A stretch of 64,000 nucleotides of DNA from assembly GCA_022799035.1 (NCBI GenBank), contig JAAWNQ010000005.1:1-64000 (forward strand), read 5' to 3'. Position numbers and translations under genes: made by a program. Below are positions 37,282-47,228 of this stretch, in pieces (the first letter of the stretch is position 1; each line of letters opens with the position of its first letter). The notes below the pieces were generated by a model that was not told the origin of the DNA, searched no databases, and worked only from the letters and a program-made list of their open reading frames with translations. The stretch is from Oscillospiraceae bacterium. Its GTDB lineage: Bacteria > Bacillota > Clostridia > Oscillospirales > Oscillospiraceae.

Positions 37282-39831
37282 TCAGTACGATGTCCGATGA
37301 TATGCATCGCCGTTCAGGTAGAGCGTGTCAACACTTTCACCGTAAGTACCTGCAGGGACAAGTTCAAGAGTATATTCAGCCCCATCATATCCATAAGAGG
37401 TGGATCCGGTTTCTGTTATGATATGGATTATGTTGTTCTGGACATCTTCTGCGGAAACCCAAAAATCGAGAATCAGGATTCCGGATCTTGACCCCGCATT
37501 TATGAGCAGTCCATTATCTTTGGCCTCAATTGTTATACTGATGCCATTTATATACTCATCGGAGTAGTGCCCAACAAAATTGCGGATATTGGTGGGCAGG
37601 GCTGCCGAAGCACTGATCCGATACAACTGATCCATTTGATCAAAGATTTCCGAAAGAGGCTCTTCAATTCCAGATGAACCTTCAATGATTGCTGCCACCG
37701 TATCCCAAGCGGTTTCTCTATCAACTGGGAAGTTGTCGCCCCAGCGTATAGACCAGTGAAATTGTCCTGCAATATTGTTATACAAAACATGGATTAAGGC
37801 ATCCGTGCTGCCCAACTCAAAATCATTCCACATAACATCTGGGATATCTTCCTCCTGCAGTGGACCCAGCCCACCGGGGTATTTTGTGCTGACGGCAATA
37901 ATACTGCCATATTTTTCGTCCCACAGTTCATTGTAATATTTCAAGGTATCCAGTGTCCAGGAGTCAATAATATCTGCGCTGTCATTCACATAGTCCTCAT
38001 AATTTTTGCTTGACCTTTGGGAGGTTTGAGTCGGAGTGACAGGCTCTGTGGTGTTAGTTCCTCCTGTCTTTCCTTGCAACACGCTCTCCGCAGCTGTTTT
38101 TCGTTGTGCGGTTCCCCATGCAATATTACTTTTTCGCCGGAATGTGAGTGTTTCTCCATCTTCTGTATTGAAAACCAACATTCCAGAATCCAACTGGCCG
38201 ATCATTTTTTCTTCCGTATGATCCAACCAATAACTGAACTCCCCATTAGAGTATTTCCAAGTGGCAGTCACTTCGGTCCATAAGTTGGTTTCTGTATCAA
38301 ACGCACCGATGACAACGGCATCCCCAGAGAAGACATCCATGCTGGTGGCTGCCAAAAGTCCAACTTCATCTGCCAGCCATGTATTTATGCCATCGGTCAT
38401 ACTGTAAAATTCCCAATGCCCGACAGCATCCCTGTCATCACCGTAGTACTTTCTGGAGTTCGTTGGGGCCGGATCATCCGAGAAAATATCATTGAAATAC
38501 CAATCATTCGACCCAATCAGACCTTCGGCCGCAACCGCTCCAATGGCGCCGCCGACCAAAGACAGGCATAAGCCCAGCCCCAAAGCAAACAGGATAGCCT
38601 TGCCCATTGAGGTACCCTTTTTCTTCTCGCTGACATCTCCGCTTTCTGTCAGGAGAATACACCGCTTATAATACTCCGCATTGAAGCGCTTGCCCAGGCG
38701 GATGTTGCAAATAATCCCATAGATCCCTTGCAGCAGGGCCAGAGTAAGTATGACCCAAAGGCAAACGCTGATGTTGGTTTCAGGTTTAAAGAGCGAAGTC
38801 AGGGCAACGGACATACCTGCGATGGCCGCCACAGAGAGAAGCAGATAAGAGCGGTAGATCTGCCAGAATATTTTTCCGCTTTTGCGGTAGTAGCAGAACA
38901 TTCCGGTGAAGAAAAAAGCGGCCCAGTTAAACTTGACCTTCTCTCCCCACTTTGCATTGGCAAACTGCTCCTGATAATAGCCAGTCTTTTTAACGATAAA
39001 CTCGCTCAGGTCTCCGGTGTAGCTGCTGACAGCTTTCAGATTAACCCGGTCCTGCAAGTCCTTCCGCAGTGTCTCCATGACAGCTTTTTTCTGACCGGCA
39101 ATATATTCTTGACTGCCATCTTTTTTTAAGATGATGATATTATAGCGAGAGCACATCCACCAAAAAAGAGCCGGAACTAAAATACATATCAACGCTTCTT
39201 GCAGTTCTATCGAAGATATGATTAAGCCTACAGCTACTATGATCGTCAATAACAGGCAGCAGATGAAAAAGAATGTTGACATGTACCACTTTAATTCTAC
39301 GCAACGGATGTCAGCATAAGGGATCTCTTTGCCATTGAGAGGAATTGAACCATCCTCCTGATGATCACCGATGATTACTGTATCCTTTTGCAGAATGACA
39401 TCATTTTTGATTCGACGAAGAGTGAGAAGATTGGGGTTTCGTGCGGTTAGTGCATAGCGCTTATCTTCTTCTGGCCCGCCCTCCTGTTCCTTAGGGAAAG
39501 TGTCTGCTGCAACAGTTTTTGGGCTCTCTTCTTTCATCCCTTCCGTTGCTGGAGTCGGTTCATAAATTGACTCAGGTTCAACCGTTCTCTTATGCTCTTC
39601 CCAAGTAGAAAACGGTTCTCCCTGTGGCTGGGGGGCTTCTGCCATGACAGTGACAGGCGGCTCCTCAATCAGCTTGGCTCCGCAGTACATACAGAAGTCC
39701 ACCCCGAAGTCCACCTCCCTGCCGCAGACTGGACATTGGGGGATCTCGACCTTGGAGCCGCATTTGGGGCAGAAGCCTGCATGATCCGGCATTTCAGCTC
39801 CGCATGACATACAAAATTTACTCATATCCAT
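37282..39831 (-). CDS. Double zinc-ribbon membrane protein with TPM-like segment
   Basis: CMSCGAEMPDHAGFCPKCG, CPVCGREVDFGVDFCMYCG; YVNDSADIIDSWTLDTLKYYNELWDEKYGSIIAVST. Confidence 0.75.
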   Translation of the reverse strand: MDMSKFCMSCGAEMPDHAGFCPKCGSKVEIPQCPVCGREVDFGVDFCMYCGAKLIEEPPVTVMAEAPQPQGEPFSTWEEHKRTVEPESIYEPTPATEGMKEESPKTVAADTFPKEQEGGPEEDKRYALTARNPNLLTLRRIKNDVILQKDTVIIGDHQEDGSIPLNGKEIPYADIRCVELKWYMSTFFFICCLLLTIIVAVGLIISSIELQEALICILVPALFWWMCSRYNIIILKKDGSQEYIAGQKKAVMETLRKDLQDRVNLKAVSSYTGDLSEFIVKKTGYYQEQFANAKWGEKVKFNWAAFFFTGMFCYYRKSGKIFWQIYRSYLLLSVAAIAGMSVALTSLFKPETNISVCLWVILTLALLQGIYGIICNIRLGKRFNAEYYKRCILLTESGDVSEKKKGTSMGKAILFALGLGLCLSLVGGAIGAVAAEGLIGSNDWYFNDIFSDDPAPTNSRKYYGDDRDAVGHWEFYSMTDGINTWLADEVGLLAATSMDVFSGDAVVIGAFDTETNLWTEVTATWKYSNGEFSYWLDHTEEKMIGQLDSGMLVFNTEDGETLTFRRKSNIAWGTAQRKTAAESVLQGKTGGTNTTEPVTPTQTSQRSSKNYEDYVNDSADIIDSWTLDTLKYYNELWDEKYGSIIAVSTKYPGGLGPLQEEDIPDVMWNDFELGSTDALIHVLYNNIAGQFHWSIRWGDNFPVDRETAWDTVAAIIEGSSGIEEPLSEIFDQMDQLYRISASAALPTNIRNFVGHYSDEYINGISITIEAKDNGLLINAGSRSGILILDFWVSAEDVQNNIIHIITETGSTSYGYDGAEYTLELVPAGTYGESVDTLYLNGDAYHRTSY

Positions 39832-39839
39832 ACCTCTCT

Positions 39840-40193
39840 TTATTTCAGTATTTGAATTATTTTCGATGTGACCATTAGAATAAGCTGCCCTGCCGCAAAG
39901 CCGCAGATAAACCCTGTCAACAGCCGCCGCAGGTTGGTGGATGGTTTTATCCCAAGTGCCTGGATCCCCCAGTCCAAAAGCATGATGCCGCACATCAGGA
40001 CAATACACCAAACGGGAAGGCGCACCCAGGCAAAGCTAAGCACTCCGACAGCCTCTCCCAAGAATACACCGGTGCATCTGGCGCAGACAGGGAATTGCTG
40101 TCCATGCCAGAAGAAGCTCCGTTCCGGCAGCTGATGGCAGCCTGACAGCCTGCCCAATGTCATGGCGGCCCTGTATGCCCGGCCTTTGCTCAT
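39840..40193 (-). CDS. Small membrane protein, DUF2085-like
   Basis: SGCHQLPERSFFWHGQQFPVCARCTGVFLGEA. Confidence 0.7.
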   Translation of the reverse strand: MSKGRAYRAAMTLGRLSGCHQLPERSFFWHGQQFPVCARCTGVFLGEAVGVLSFAWVRLPVWCIVLMCGIMLLDWGIQALGIKPSTNLRRLLTGFICGFAAGQLILMVTSKIIQILK

Positions 40194-40885
40194 GACGATA
40201 ACCAGCTGTCTACAATGGAGCCACTGAACAGCAGCATCAGGACAACTACGACTGCCAGGCCAATGAGGACGGCTTTCTTCTGCTGCGGGTCAATAAGTTC
40301 CCCAAAGGGATAGCCCAACTCGTTGGAAAGGTCAACTTCGATCATCAGCCAAGCTCCCAACGGGATCCCGGCAAACAGCAAGACCCGTAGCAGGGTAAGG
40401 CTCCCATACAGGGCGCAGGCGGATAACAGCAATGAACCTATTAAAGTAAGTACAAATGCGGTCAGCGCCATCGCCAAAGCTTTCTCCTTGGCATCCTTCT
40501 GGGAAAGATGTTCCTTGCCGCAGTCCTGACAGATCCATGCAGTCTCGTTCTTTACATCGACTCTGGTGCCAGTCCCACAAAGGCCGCACAGCAATCCGAA
40601 TGGCCCCATCAGGCATAGCCCGCAACAGCCGTTGGTCATGCTGTAGCTTGAGCCTTTGACCTTTGTAACATTTCTTGCCATCGGTTGGCAGTTGGAACTT
40701 CCGCAGTAGGGACAGGTGGTATCTGAATGGACACTCGGTTTAGGAACCGCCGATGGAGGTGATTCTTTTGCCTGTTCGGGGGGAGAAATCACTTTTGTTG
40801 GTACAGATTCCCGCAAAGCCACCCCACATTTATGGCAAAACTTAGCCGCATCCGGATTTTCTGATTTACAATTTGGGCATCTCAC
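40190..40885 (-). CDS. Zinc-ribbon membrane protein
   Basis: RCPNCKSENPDAAKFCHKCG; CPYCGSSNCQ; CQDCGKEH; C-terminal TM segments. Confidence 0.75.
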   Translation of the reverse strand: MRCPNCKSENPDAAKFCHKCGVALRESVPTKVISPPEQAKESPPSAVPKPSVHSDTTCPYCGSSNCQPMARNVTKVKGSSYSMTNGCCGLCLMGPFGLLCGLCGTGTRVDVKNETAWICQDCGKEHLSQKDAKEKALAMALTAFVLTLIGSLLLSACALYGSLTLLRVLLFAGIPLGAWLMIEVDLSNELGYPFGELIDPQQKKAVLIGLAVVVVLMLLFSGSIVDSWLSS

Positions 40886-40989
40886 AGATATTGCCCCCTT
40901 CTTATAGATAACTATTTTCGGTATCTTATAACATATTTTACCACATCCTATTTCCGTTTACAATAACGAAAAAGGGGTGTTATAAAATA

Positions 40990-41325
40990 ATGGAGAAAAA
41001 TCAGCTTGTCGATATTGGCCAGCGGCTGCGCCAGCGCAGGACCGAGCTGGGCCTGACCCGGGAGAAAATGTCTGAGCTGGCGGACATTGGAACCGGTTAT
41101 TATGGGCAGTTGGAGGTAGGAACCTCTCAGATGTCGATTGACACCCTCATTAAACTCTCCCGCTCCATGCACCTGCCTATGGAATACATCCTTTTTGGCG
41201 AGGGCTATGAGCCGGGGGATCCATCCGCTGTTATAGATCTGCTGAGCCGATGCACCCCCAGAGAATTGAAACTGGCAGAGGAAATGCTGAAGCTCTTCCT
41301 GATGAAACAGGACAGCACCTTATAA
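40990..41325 (+). CDS. XRE-family regulator
   Basis: IGQRLRQRRTELGLTREKMSELADIGTGYYGQLEVGTSQMSIDTLIKLSRSM. Confidence 0.88.
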   Translation: MEKNQLVDIGQRLRQRRTELGLTREKMSELADIGTGYYGQLEVGTSQMSIDTLIKLSRSMHLPMEYILFGEGYEPGDPSAVIDLLSRCTPRELKLAEEMLKLFLMKQDSTL

Positions 41326-41341
41326 TACCGTGAAATAAAAG

Positions 41342-41372
41342 CAGAAAGGTTAGCCACTGGCTAACCTTTCTG
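41342..41372. other. 13-bp perfect palindrome (terminator or operator)
   Basis: AGAAAGGTTAGCC-ACT-GGCTAACCTTTCT, followed by tgctataatagg. Confidence 0.65.
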
Positions 41373-41404
41373 TGCTATAATAGGCTAAAATAGGAGGTGG
41401 GGTG

Positions 41405-41830
41405 ATGGATATGAAAACCACCAACGAGTTGGTCAACGAGATCAAAGAGACCTCTGATATCCTGGACTATCTGGAGAAAAATAACAGAGAAATGCAGGTG
41501 GGCAGCCTGCCAGAGTATTTGAATAGTTGGCTGGAGAAAAAGGGCCGCTCAAAGGCCGATGTGATTCGGGGATCCAACCTGAACCGGGCCTATGTCTATC
41601 AAATCTTTTTGGGTTTGAAGTACCCCTCCAGAGATAAAATTATTGCTCTGGCCTTCGGCCTGGGATTGGATGCGGATGAAGTGCAGTCCTTACTCAAGCA
41701 GGCCGGTTACCGGGAGTTGTACCCCAGAGACCCCAGGGATGCTCTTCTCCTATACTCCTTCAGCCAAAGGAAAACGATTTTGGAGGCCAACGAACTGCTT
41801 TTTGACCATAATATCGAAGTTCTGGAATAG
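41405..41830 (+). CDS. HTH DNA-binding protein
   Basis: LPEYLNSWLEKKGRSKADVIRGSNLNRAYVYQIFLGLKYPSRDKIIALAFGLGL. Confidence 0.8.
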   Translation: MDMKTTNELVNEIKETSDILDYLEKNNREMQVGSLPEYLNSWLEKKGRSKADVIRGSNLNRAYVYQIFLGLKYPSRDKIIALAFGLGLDADEVQSLLKQAGYRELYPRDPRDALLLYSFSQRKTILEANELLFDHNIEVLE

Positions 41831-41868
41831 TAACTGCCGCCGGTCCGTAATGGATCGGCGGCAGTTTT

Positions 41869-43098
41869 TTAAAACAGGGGCGTATCAAAGATACTCATTT
41901 TATATACAGCTAAGATCGCCGGAGCGTACATACCCGGCTGGGCATCACATTCTTCTGGGGGGATCTCTTTCCAGGTTCCGTCTGCCCTGACCGCCCAAAG
42001 ACCTTGAAATTGTCCATAGCTGTATCGGCTCCCTGTGTACTCCCACTCGAAAAGCGCAAACAGTGGCCGACCGCTTTCATCTGCGTATCCCGAAAATACC
42101 GCAATACTGTCCGGGTATGCTTCTTTGAGCTGTGCGGCATAGGGCGCACTGTTCCCCTTTACGGGCGTGACAACGCTTTCCGCCGGGTCAGCCTTCTTCA
42201 GGGCTTCAATGTCCACCGTGCCAAAGACATAGTGCCGGTTGGTGAATCCAACCGTGTCAATGACCTCCCGCACCTCATCGCTGTGATAGTAGGCAAAAAC
42301 GCCCACTCCGATCCAAAAGACCACATACAACCCGGCCAGAGCCACCAGCGGCCGCAAAAGCCACCGCCGTACCCGGCCCAGGTAAACGGCCCGCTTGATT
42401 TGAGCGGTGGTATCATAACGGTCTTTAGGGTCCAGTGCGGTACACTTCCGCAAAATTCCTTTCCAGCGACTCCTTCGGGCCAACGGCCCCAACAATTGAC
42501 GGAAAGTTACACCCAGTGCGTAGATATCCGCTCTCGCATCAGTCTGGGAGAAGCCATACTGCTCCGGGGGCGCATAGCCTCGGGTCCCCAGCAGGCGGGT
42601 ATCCTTCCAGGCTTCCGGCTTCTCCTCCCGGGCAGCATCAAAGTCGATGAGTCGCAGGTGTCCGTCTGGGGCCAACATCAGATTGGAGGGCTTGATATCC
42701 CGGTGGAGGATGCCCTTGCTGTGGAGGAAGGACAGCACATCACACAGCTCCAGTAGCAGCCTTGTCAACTGCCGCTCGCTCAGGCTGACCGTTCCAAGGT
42801 CAGTCCCTTCGATATATTCCTCCAACACAACGGTTCGGTCGCCTTCCCATTCCGCCTTCCATATCCGGGGCAGATAGGGGTGATGCAACTCCCTAAGCTG
42901 TTCATAGATGGGGTTCCAGTCCGACATTTCCTTGCAAACAAAGCGCTCTCCACTTTCGGTATCCCGAAGCAAGGTTACTTGATTGCGCTCTGAGGAATGT
43001 AAAATTTCTATCGTTTCCAGCAAGACGGTCACCCCCTCTGCGCCCATTCTACCACACTTGCCGTCCAGAAAAAAGAGCGGAGGGTATCCGCTCGCCAT
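41869..43098 (-). CDS. Membrane Ser/Thr protein kinase
   Basis: GILHRDIKPSNLMLAPDGHLRLIDFDAAR; GTRGYAPPEQYG; TM near LLRPLVALAGLYVVFWIGVGVFAYY. Confidence 0.9.
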   Translation of the reverse strand: MASGYPPLFFLDGKCGRMGAEGVTVLLETIEILHSSERNQVTLLRDTESGERFVCKEMSDWNPIYEQLRELHHPYLPRIWKAEWEGDRTVVLEEYIEGTDLGTVSLSERQLTRLLLELCDVLSFLHSKGILHRDIKPSNLMLAPDGHLRLIDFDAAREEKPEAWKDTRLLGTRGYAPPEQYGFSQTDARADIYALGVTFRQLLGPLARRSRWKGILRKCTALDPKDRYDTTAQIKRAVYLGRVRRWLLRPLVALAGLYVVFWIGVGVFAYYHSDEVREVIDTVGFTNRHYVFGTVDIEALKKADPAESVVTPVKGNSAPYAAQLKEAYPDSIAVFSGYADESGRPLFALFEWEYTGSRYSYGQFQGLWAVRADGTWKEIPPEECDAQPGMYAPAILAVYKMSIFDTPLF

Positions 43099-43102
43099 TA
43101 TT

Positions 43103-43303
43103 TTAGATTTGTGGTTTCCACCCCATAAGATCTGTCCGTTTCACCCTCCACTGTTTCCCAATCCGGAAGGCGGGGATTTTTCCTTCACTGGCAAGGACGT
43201 AGAATTGATTGCGACCGATAGCCAGCTCCTCCATGACCTCTTTTGGTGTCATAAACTCATATTCTCGCTGCTCCTCTTGTTCATCCTCGTTATAGGAATA
43301 CAT
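43103..43303 (-). CDS. Excisionase-like helix-turn-helix protein
   Basis: MTPKEVMEELAIGRNQFYVLASEGKIPAFRIGKQWRVKRTDLMGW. Confidence 0.8.
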   Translation of the reverse strand: MYSYNEDEQEEQREYEFMTPKEVMEELAIGRNQFYVLASEGKIPAFRIGKQWRVKRTDLMGWKPQI

Positions 43304-43416
43304 AGAAACACTCCTTTCCGGGTCTAATTAACCCTTACTAAAGTGTTTTGAGCTGGATAACAACTAAATAATAAAGTCAACGCATATACAAAAATTATCT
43401 CAAAGGAGGGGTTGAA

Positions 43417-43557
43417 ATGAAGAATCAGCCTTTCAAAATCAATTATCTGGATTTCCTGATCCCTATGGGTTACGCACCTGGGCGTCAGACTGGAAGCAAA
43501 AAGTCAGATGCTTTGCCGGTAAAGGATAAGCTGGCAAAGGAAAAGAACCATAAATAA
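43417..43557 (+). CDS. 46-aa small protein
   Basis: AAAGGAGGGG RBS then MKNQPFKINYLDFLIPMGYAPGRQTGSKKSDALPVKDKLAKEKNHK*, followed by a hairpin. Confidence 0.55.
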   Translation: MKNQPFKINYLDFLIPMGYAPGRQTGSKKSDALPVKDKLAKEKNHK

Positions 43558-43973
43558 ATCTTATGTACAGGAAGGGATACAGCAACACGCTGTGTCCCTT
43601 CTCTTTTATGTTTTGCGGCATTTCCCTATTGCTCCCGCTATGCGTTGGTTTGTCCCGGCAGAGGTGTGTATTATTTCCATGGAAGCGCTCAGCCCCGTCA
43701 TTGTAGGCGAATACGGGACTGAGTGCCTTTTTATATTCTCTGAAAATCAGTCAAACGGGAGGTGAAATGTTATGTTGGAGGCGGTTTTGTTCGCAATTCG
43801 AGCCCGAATCAGTTATGCAATTGCCCAGTTCCTCAATCACGAATGGAAGGAGATGACCTGAATGTTTATCCGAACGCACCGCAAAATGCTCAATACCCTG
43901 TTAGCCGCCATCGTTGCCGCAGCTGCGGCCTTTCTCTGCTCTGCCATCGACTCTCTGACCGAGGAGGATCATC

Positions 43974-44234
43974 ATGGAACCAATGATTACCCGGCTGATG
44001 AATTCTGAGTTTCCCTATGGTGACCCGGAGTTTACCGAGCTTCAGAGAGAAGCGGATGCCATTCAGAAGCAGCTGGAGCCTACTCTTGGCCCCAAAGAAA
44101 ATGAACTTGTCCAGCAGTTGGCAGATATCCCCATCCGGCAGTTCGGCCCGGTGACCCGGGATGCCTTTATGGAGGGCTTCTGTGCCGCCTACACTCTGCT
44201 GGAGGAGATCAGATTCCACCAGGAAGGGAGCTGA
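43974..44234 (+). CDS. DUF6809-like hypothetical protein
   Basis: FTELQREADAIQKQLEPTLGPKENELVQQLADI...FMEGFCAAYTLLEEI. Confidence 0.55.
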   Translation: MEPMITRLMNSEFPYGDPEFTELQREADAIQKQLEPTLGPKENELVQQLADIPIRQFGPVTRDAFMEGFCAAYTLLEEIRFHQEGS

Positions 44235-44243
44235 ATATTTCCC

Positions 44244-44465
44244 ATGAGTAAGATTGAGATTCAAGGCGACCGCCGAAAGGCCCAGCGTTTCGGTGAGTGG
44301 CTGGTCATCTGGGAAGTCTACAAGTGGGACATCACCGAAGAAAATGAGGATGTCAAGGAGTGCGTTGCCCGGTTCTACGATGCCAGGGAAGCCATGGCAT
44401 GGACTATCGCTACCTTTGGCGTTGTGGAAACCAGCGTGGAGGCCAGCATGACCAAAGCATTCTAA
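44244..44465 (+). CDS. Hypothetical protein
   Basis: ORF in collinear array. Confidence 0.5.
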   Translation: MSKIEIQGDRRKAQRFGEWLVIWEVYKWDITEENEDVKECVARFYDAREAMAWTIATFGVVETSVEASMTKAF

Positions 44466-44494
44466 AAATTATCAAATCAAGGAGGAAATCTATT

Positions 44495-45430
44495 ATGTCC
44501 GCCAATGTTGAAACCATGTTCTATGCCCGGGAAGCCCCCTGGCACGGTTTGGGGGTTCGGGTAGAGGATGCCCTCAGCTCCAAGGAGGCGCTGGAAAAGT
44601 CCGGCCTGAACTGGAGAGTCCTTCAAAAACCTATTACGACCAGCCCCTTTGGGTCGCCCATTCCCGGCTATAAGGCAAATGTCCGGGATACCGACAGCAA
44701 GGTTTTGGGCATCGTCACTGACCGCTATCAGGTGGTCCAGAATGAGGAGGCCTTTGCCTTCACTGACGCTTTGCTGGGTGAGGGGGTCAAGTATGAGACT
44801 GCCGGCAGCCTTGCCGGAGGAAAGCGTATCTGGATCCTGGCAAAGCTACCCGAAAAGTACATTATGAGCGGCGACGCCATCAGTCCCTACATGGTCGTTA
44901 CCAGCTCCCATGATGGCAATGGCTCCATCAAGGTAGCCATGACACCCATTCGGGTGGTCTGTCAGAACACCCTCAATCTGGCTCTGTCCACAGCAAAAAG
45001 AAGCTGGGCCACGGTCCATGTGGGGGATCTGGCCGCCAAGATGGATGAAGCCCACAACACCCTGCTGCTGGCCGAGCAGTACATGAACAAGCTGGGCGGT
45101 GAATTCAACAGGCTTTCCAAAATCAAGCTCTCCGACCAGACAGTGCTGGACTTTATTGATCTGCTCCTACCTATGGAGAACGAGGAAAGCAGTATTCACC
45201 GTAATAATGTGCGCCGCTCCAGGGAAGACATGAAGAGCCGCTACTTTGACGCTCCGGATCTGAAAGGGCTGGACAAGAATGGATACCGCTTTATCAACGC
45301 CGTGTCCGACTTTGCCACCCATGCCCAGCCTGCCCGCACCACGGCCAACTATAAGGAGAATGTCTTTGCCAAAACTTTGGACGGACACCCCTTGATTGAC
45401 AAGGCTCATGAGCTGATTCTGGCAGCATAA
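44495..45430 (+). CDS. DUF932 phage/plasmid-like protein
   Basis: FYAREAPWHGLGVRVEDALSSKEALEKSGLNWRV...VTDRYQVVQNEEAF; GGAGGAAA RBS. Confidence 0.88.
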   Translation: MSANVETMFYAREAPWHGLGVRVEDALSSKEALEKSGLNWRVLQKPITTSPFGSPIPGYKANVRDTDSKVLGIVTDRYQVVQNEEAFAFTDALLGEGVKYETAGSLAGGKRIWILAKLPEKYIMSGDAISPYMVVTSSHDGNGSIKVAMTPIRVVCQNTLNLALSTAKRSWATVHVGDLAAKMDEAHNTLLLAEQYMNKLGGEFNRLSKIKLSDQTVLDFIDLLLPMENEESSIHRNNVRRSREDMKSRYFDAPDLKGLDKNGYRFINAVSDFATHAQPARTTANYKENVFAKTLDGHPLIDKAHELILAA

Positions 45431-45442
45431 AGGAGGGGCATC

Positions 45443-46384
45443 ATGGCAAATGTCCTTGTGTCCACCGAAAACTTGCCCTACGCCGACTGGCTGGAATGGC
45501 GAAAGAAAGGCATCGGCGGAAGTGACGCCTCGGTGGTTTGCGGCATCAACCGCTACAAGTCCCCGGTGGAACTGTGGATGGAGAAGACCGACCAGCTCCA
45601 GCCCCAGGAAGCCGGGGAATCTGCTTATTGGGGAACGATCCTGGAAGCTGTTGTCCGGGAGGAGTTCACCAAGCGCACAGGCTTAGAGGTTTGTCTGGTA
45701 AAACAGCTCCTCCAGAGTGAGGAACACCCCTTCATGTTGGCCAATCTGGACGGTGTTTGCGACCACCCGGACTATGGCACCTGTATCTTCGAGGCCAAAA
45801 CCGCTACCGCCTATAAAGCAGGGGAATGGGAAGATTCCATCCCGGACGAGTACTACCTTCAGATCCAACACTACATGGCCGTGACGGGTTATCAGGGGGC
45901 CTATATCGCCGTTCTCATTGGGGGCAACACCTTCAAGTGGAGGTTCGTGGAACGGGATGAGGAATTGATCGCTACCCTTATCCGGTTGGAAGCCGACTTC
46001 TGGCATCATGTGGAGGATCTGACCCCACCGCCCCTGGACGGCTCCGATGCCTCGGCGAAATTCCTTGCCGAGCAGTTCCCCACCAGTGTCCCACAGAGCC
46101 ATATTGATCTACCAGCCAATGCCGCCGATCTGTTCCGACAGTATGATGCTGCCTGTGAACAGTTGGAGACCGCCACCGAGCAAAAGCAGCAGGTGGAAAA
46201 CCTGTTGAAGCAAATGATGGGAGACAATGAGGTGGGCGTTGCCGGAGAGCGGATCATCACCTGGAAGAGTGTGACCCAAGAGCGGTTGGATACCAAAACT
46301 CTGAAAAGTGAACACCCTACCCTATACCAGAAATACGCCAACAAAACATCGTACCGCCGCTTCTCCATTAAGGTGGCGGGATAA
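45443..46384 (+). CDS. YqaJ-family viral recombinase/exonuclease
   Basis: WLEWRKKGIGGSDASVVCGINRYKSPVELWMEKT...EAVVREEFTKRTG...IFEAKTA...YYLQIQHYMAV. Confidence 0.92.
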   Translation: MANVLVSTENLPYADWLEWRKKGIGGSDASVVCGINRYKSPVELWMEKTDQLQPQEAGESAYWGTILEAVVREEFTKRTGLEVCLVKQLLQSEEHPFMLANLDGVCDHPDYGTCIFEAKTATAYKAGEWEDSIPDEYYLQIQHYMAVTGYQGAYIAVLIGGNTFKWRFVERDEELIATLIRLEADFWHHVEDLTPPPLDGSDASAKFLAEQFPTSVPQSHIDLPANAADLFRQYDAACEQLETATEQKQQVENLLKQMMGDNEVGVAGERIITWKSVTQERLDTKTLKSEHPTLYQKYANKTSYRRFSIKVAG

Positions 46385-46396
46385 GGAGGTCAAAAC

Positions 46397-47164
46397 ATGA
46401 ACACCGCAGCGCTGAAAACCAAGCTGGATACCAAAGCCCAGGCTATCGCTGAATCCGTGGAGGAAGAGACTGCCGCTGCCCTTGCCCCAGTTGATTCCAA
46501 TTACCTGGCTCTGTCCGGTAATGCCATTGACATCATCCGGGCCAACCTGAAAAGCCAGCCTCTGACCATGCAATTCTTCGATGTGGTCAAGTCCCCCTCT
46601 GGAGGATCCACCGTATTCTCTGTTCCTGGCCTGGCTGGGGATGAGGCTGAGAAGGAGCTGACGGGCATTATTCTGGACTACACCACCCCTCGGGCCTACT
46701 GGGATACTCCTGACCCAGTGGAGGGTACGCCCCCGGTGTGCTACAGCCCGGACAGTCTTATTTCCGCTGATGGAAAGGCCTGCGCCCACTGCCCCTATAA
46801 CACCTTTGGCTCCAAGGATGGGGAAAGTAACGCCAAGGCTTGCAAGGAGTCTGTAGCTCTGTTCCTGCTCAGGCCGGATAACATCATGCCCATCATCGTT
46901 CGGGTACCTGTGACAAGCAAACTGATCTTCCAACGGTACATGGCCCGGCTGATCGGCAAGATGATGCCCCTGTCTGGGGTGGTGACCAGAATCACTTTGG
47001 AAAAGGCCACCAGTAAGGGAGGCAAGCCCTACGCCCTGTATCACTTCGAGGCGGTCAGTGCCCTCAGCCCAGAAGAAGCTGCCAAGGCCAGAGAGTATGC
47101 CGGCCAGTTCATGGACATTATGGCTGCGGCCGAGCTGGAGCCAGAGTTGTCCGCTGCAAGCTAA
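46397..47164 (+). CDS. Cys-containing recombination-associated protein (putative ssDNA-binding/annealing partner)
   Basis: Adjacent to YqaJ; CAHCPYNTFGSKDGESNAKACKE. Confidence 0.45.
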   Translation: MNTAALKTKLDTKAQAIAESVEEETAAALAPVDSNYLALSGNAIDIIRANLKSQPLTMQFFDVVKSPSGGSTVFSVPGLAGDEAEKELTGIILDYTTPRAYWDTPDPVEGTPPVCYSPDSLISADGKACAHCPYNTFGSKDGESNAKACKESVALFLLRPDNIMPIIVRVPVTSKLIFQRYMARLIGKMMPLSGVVTRITLEKATSKGGKPYALYHFEAVSALSPEEAAKAREYAGQFMDIMAAAELEPELSAAS

Positions 47165-47228
47165 AGTAATCCCGGTGCCTCCCTCTTTTGGGGGAGACAC
47201 CGGGCTAATTATAAGAAGGAGTGAAATC

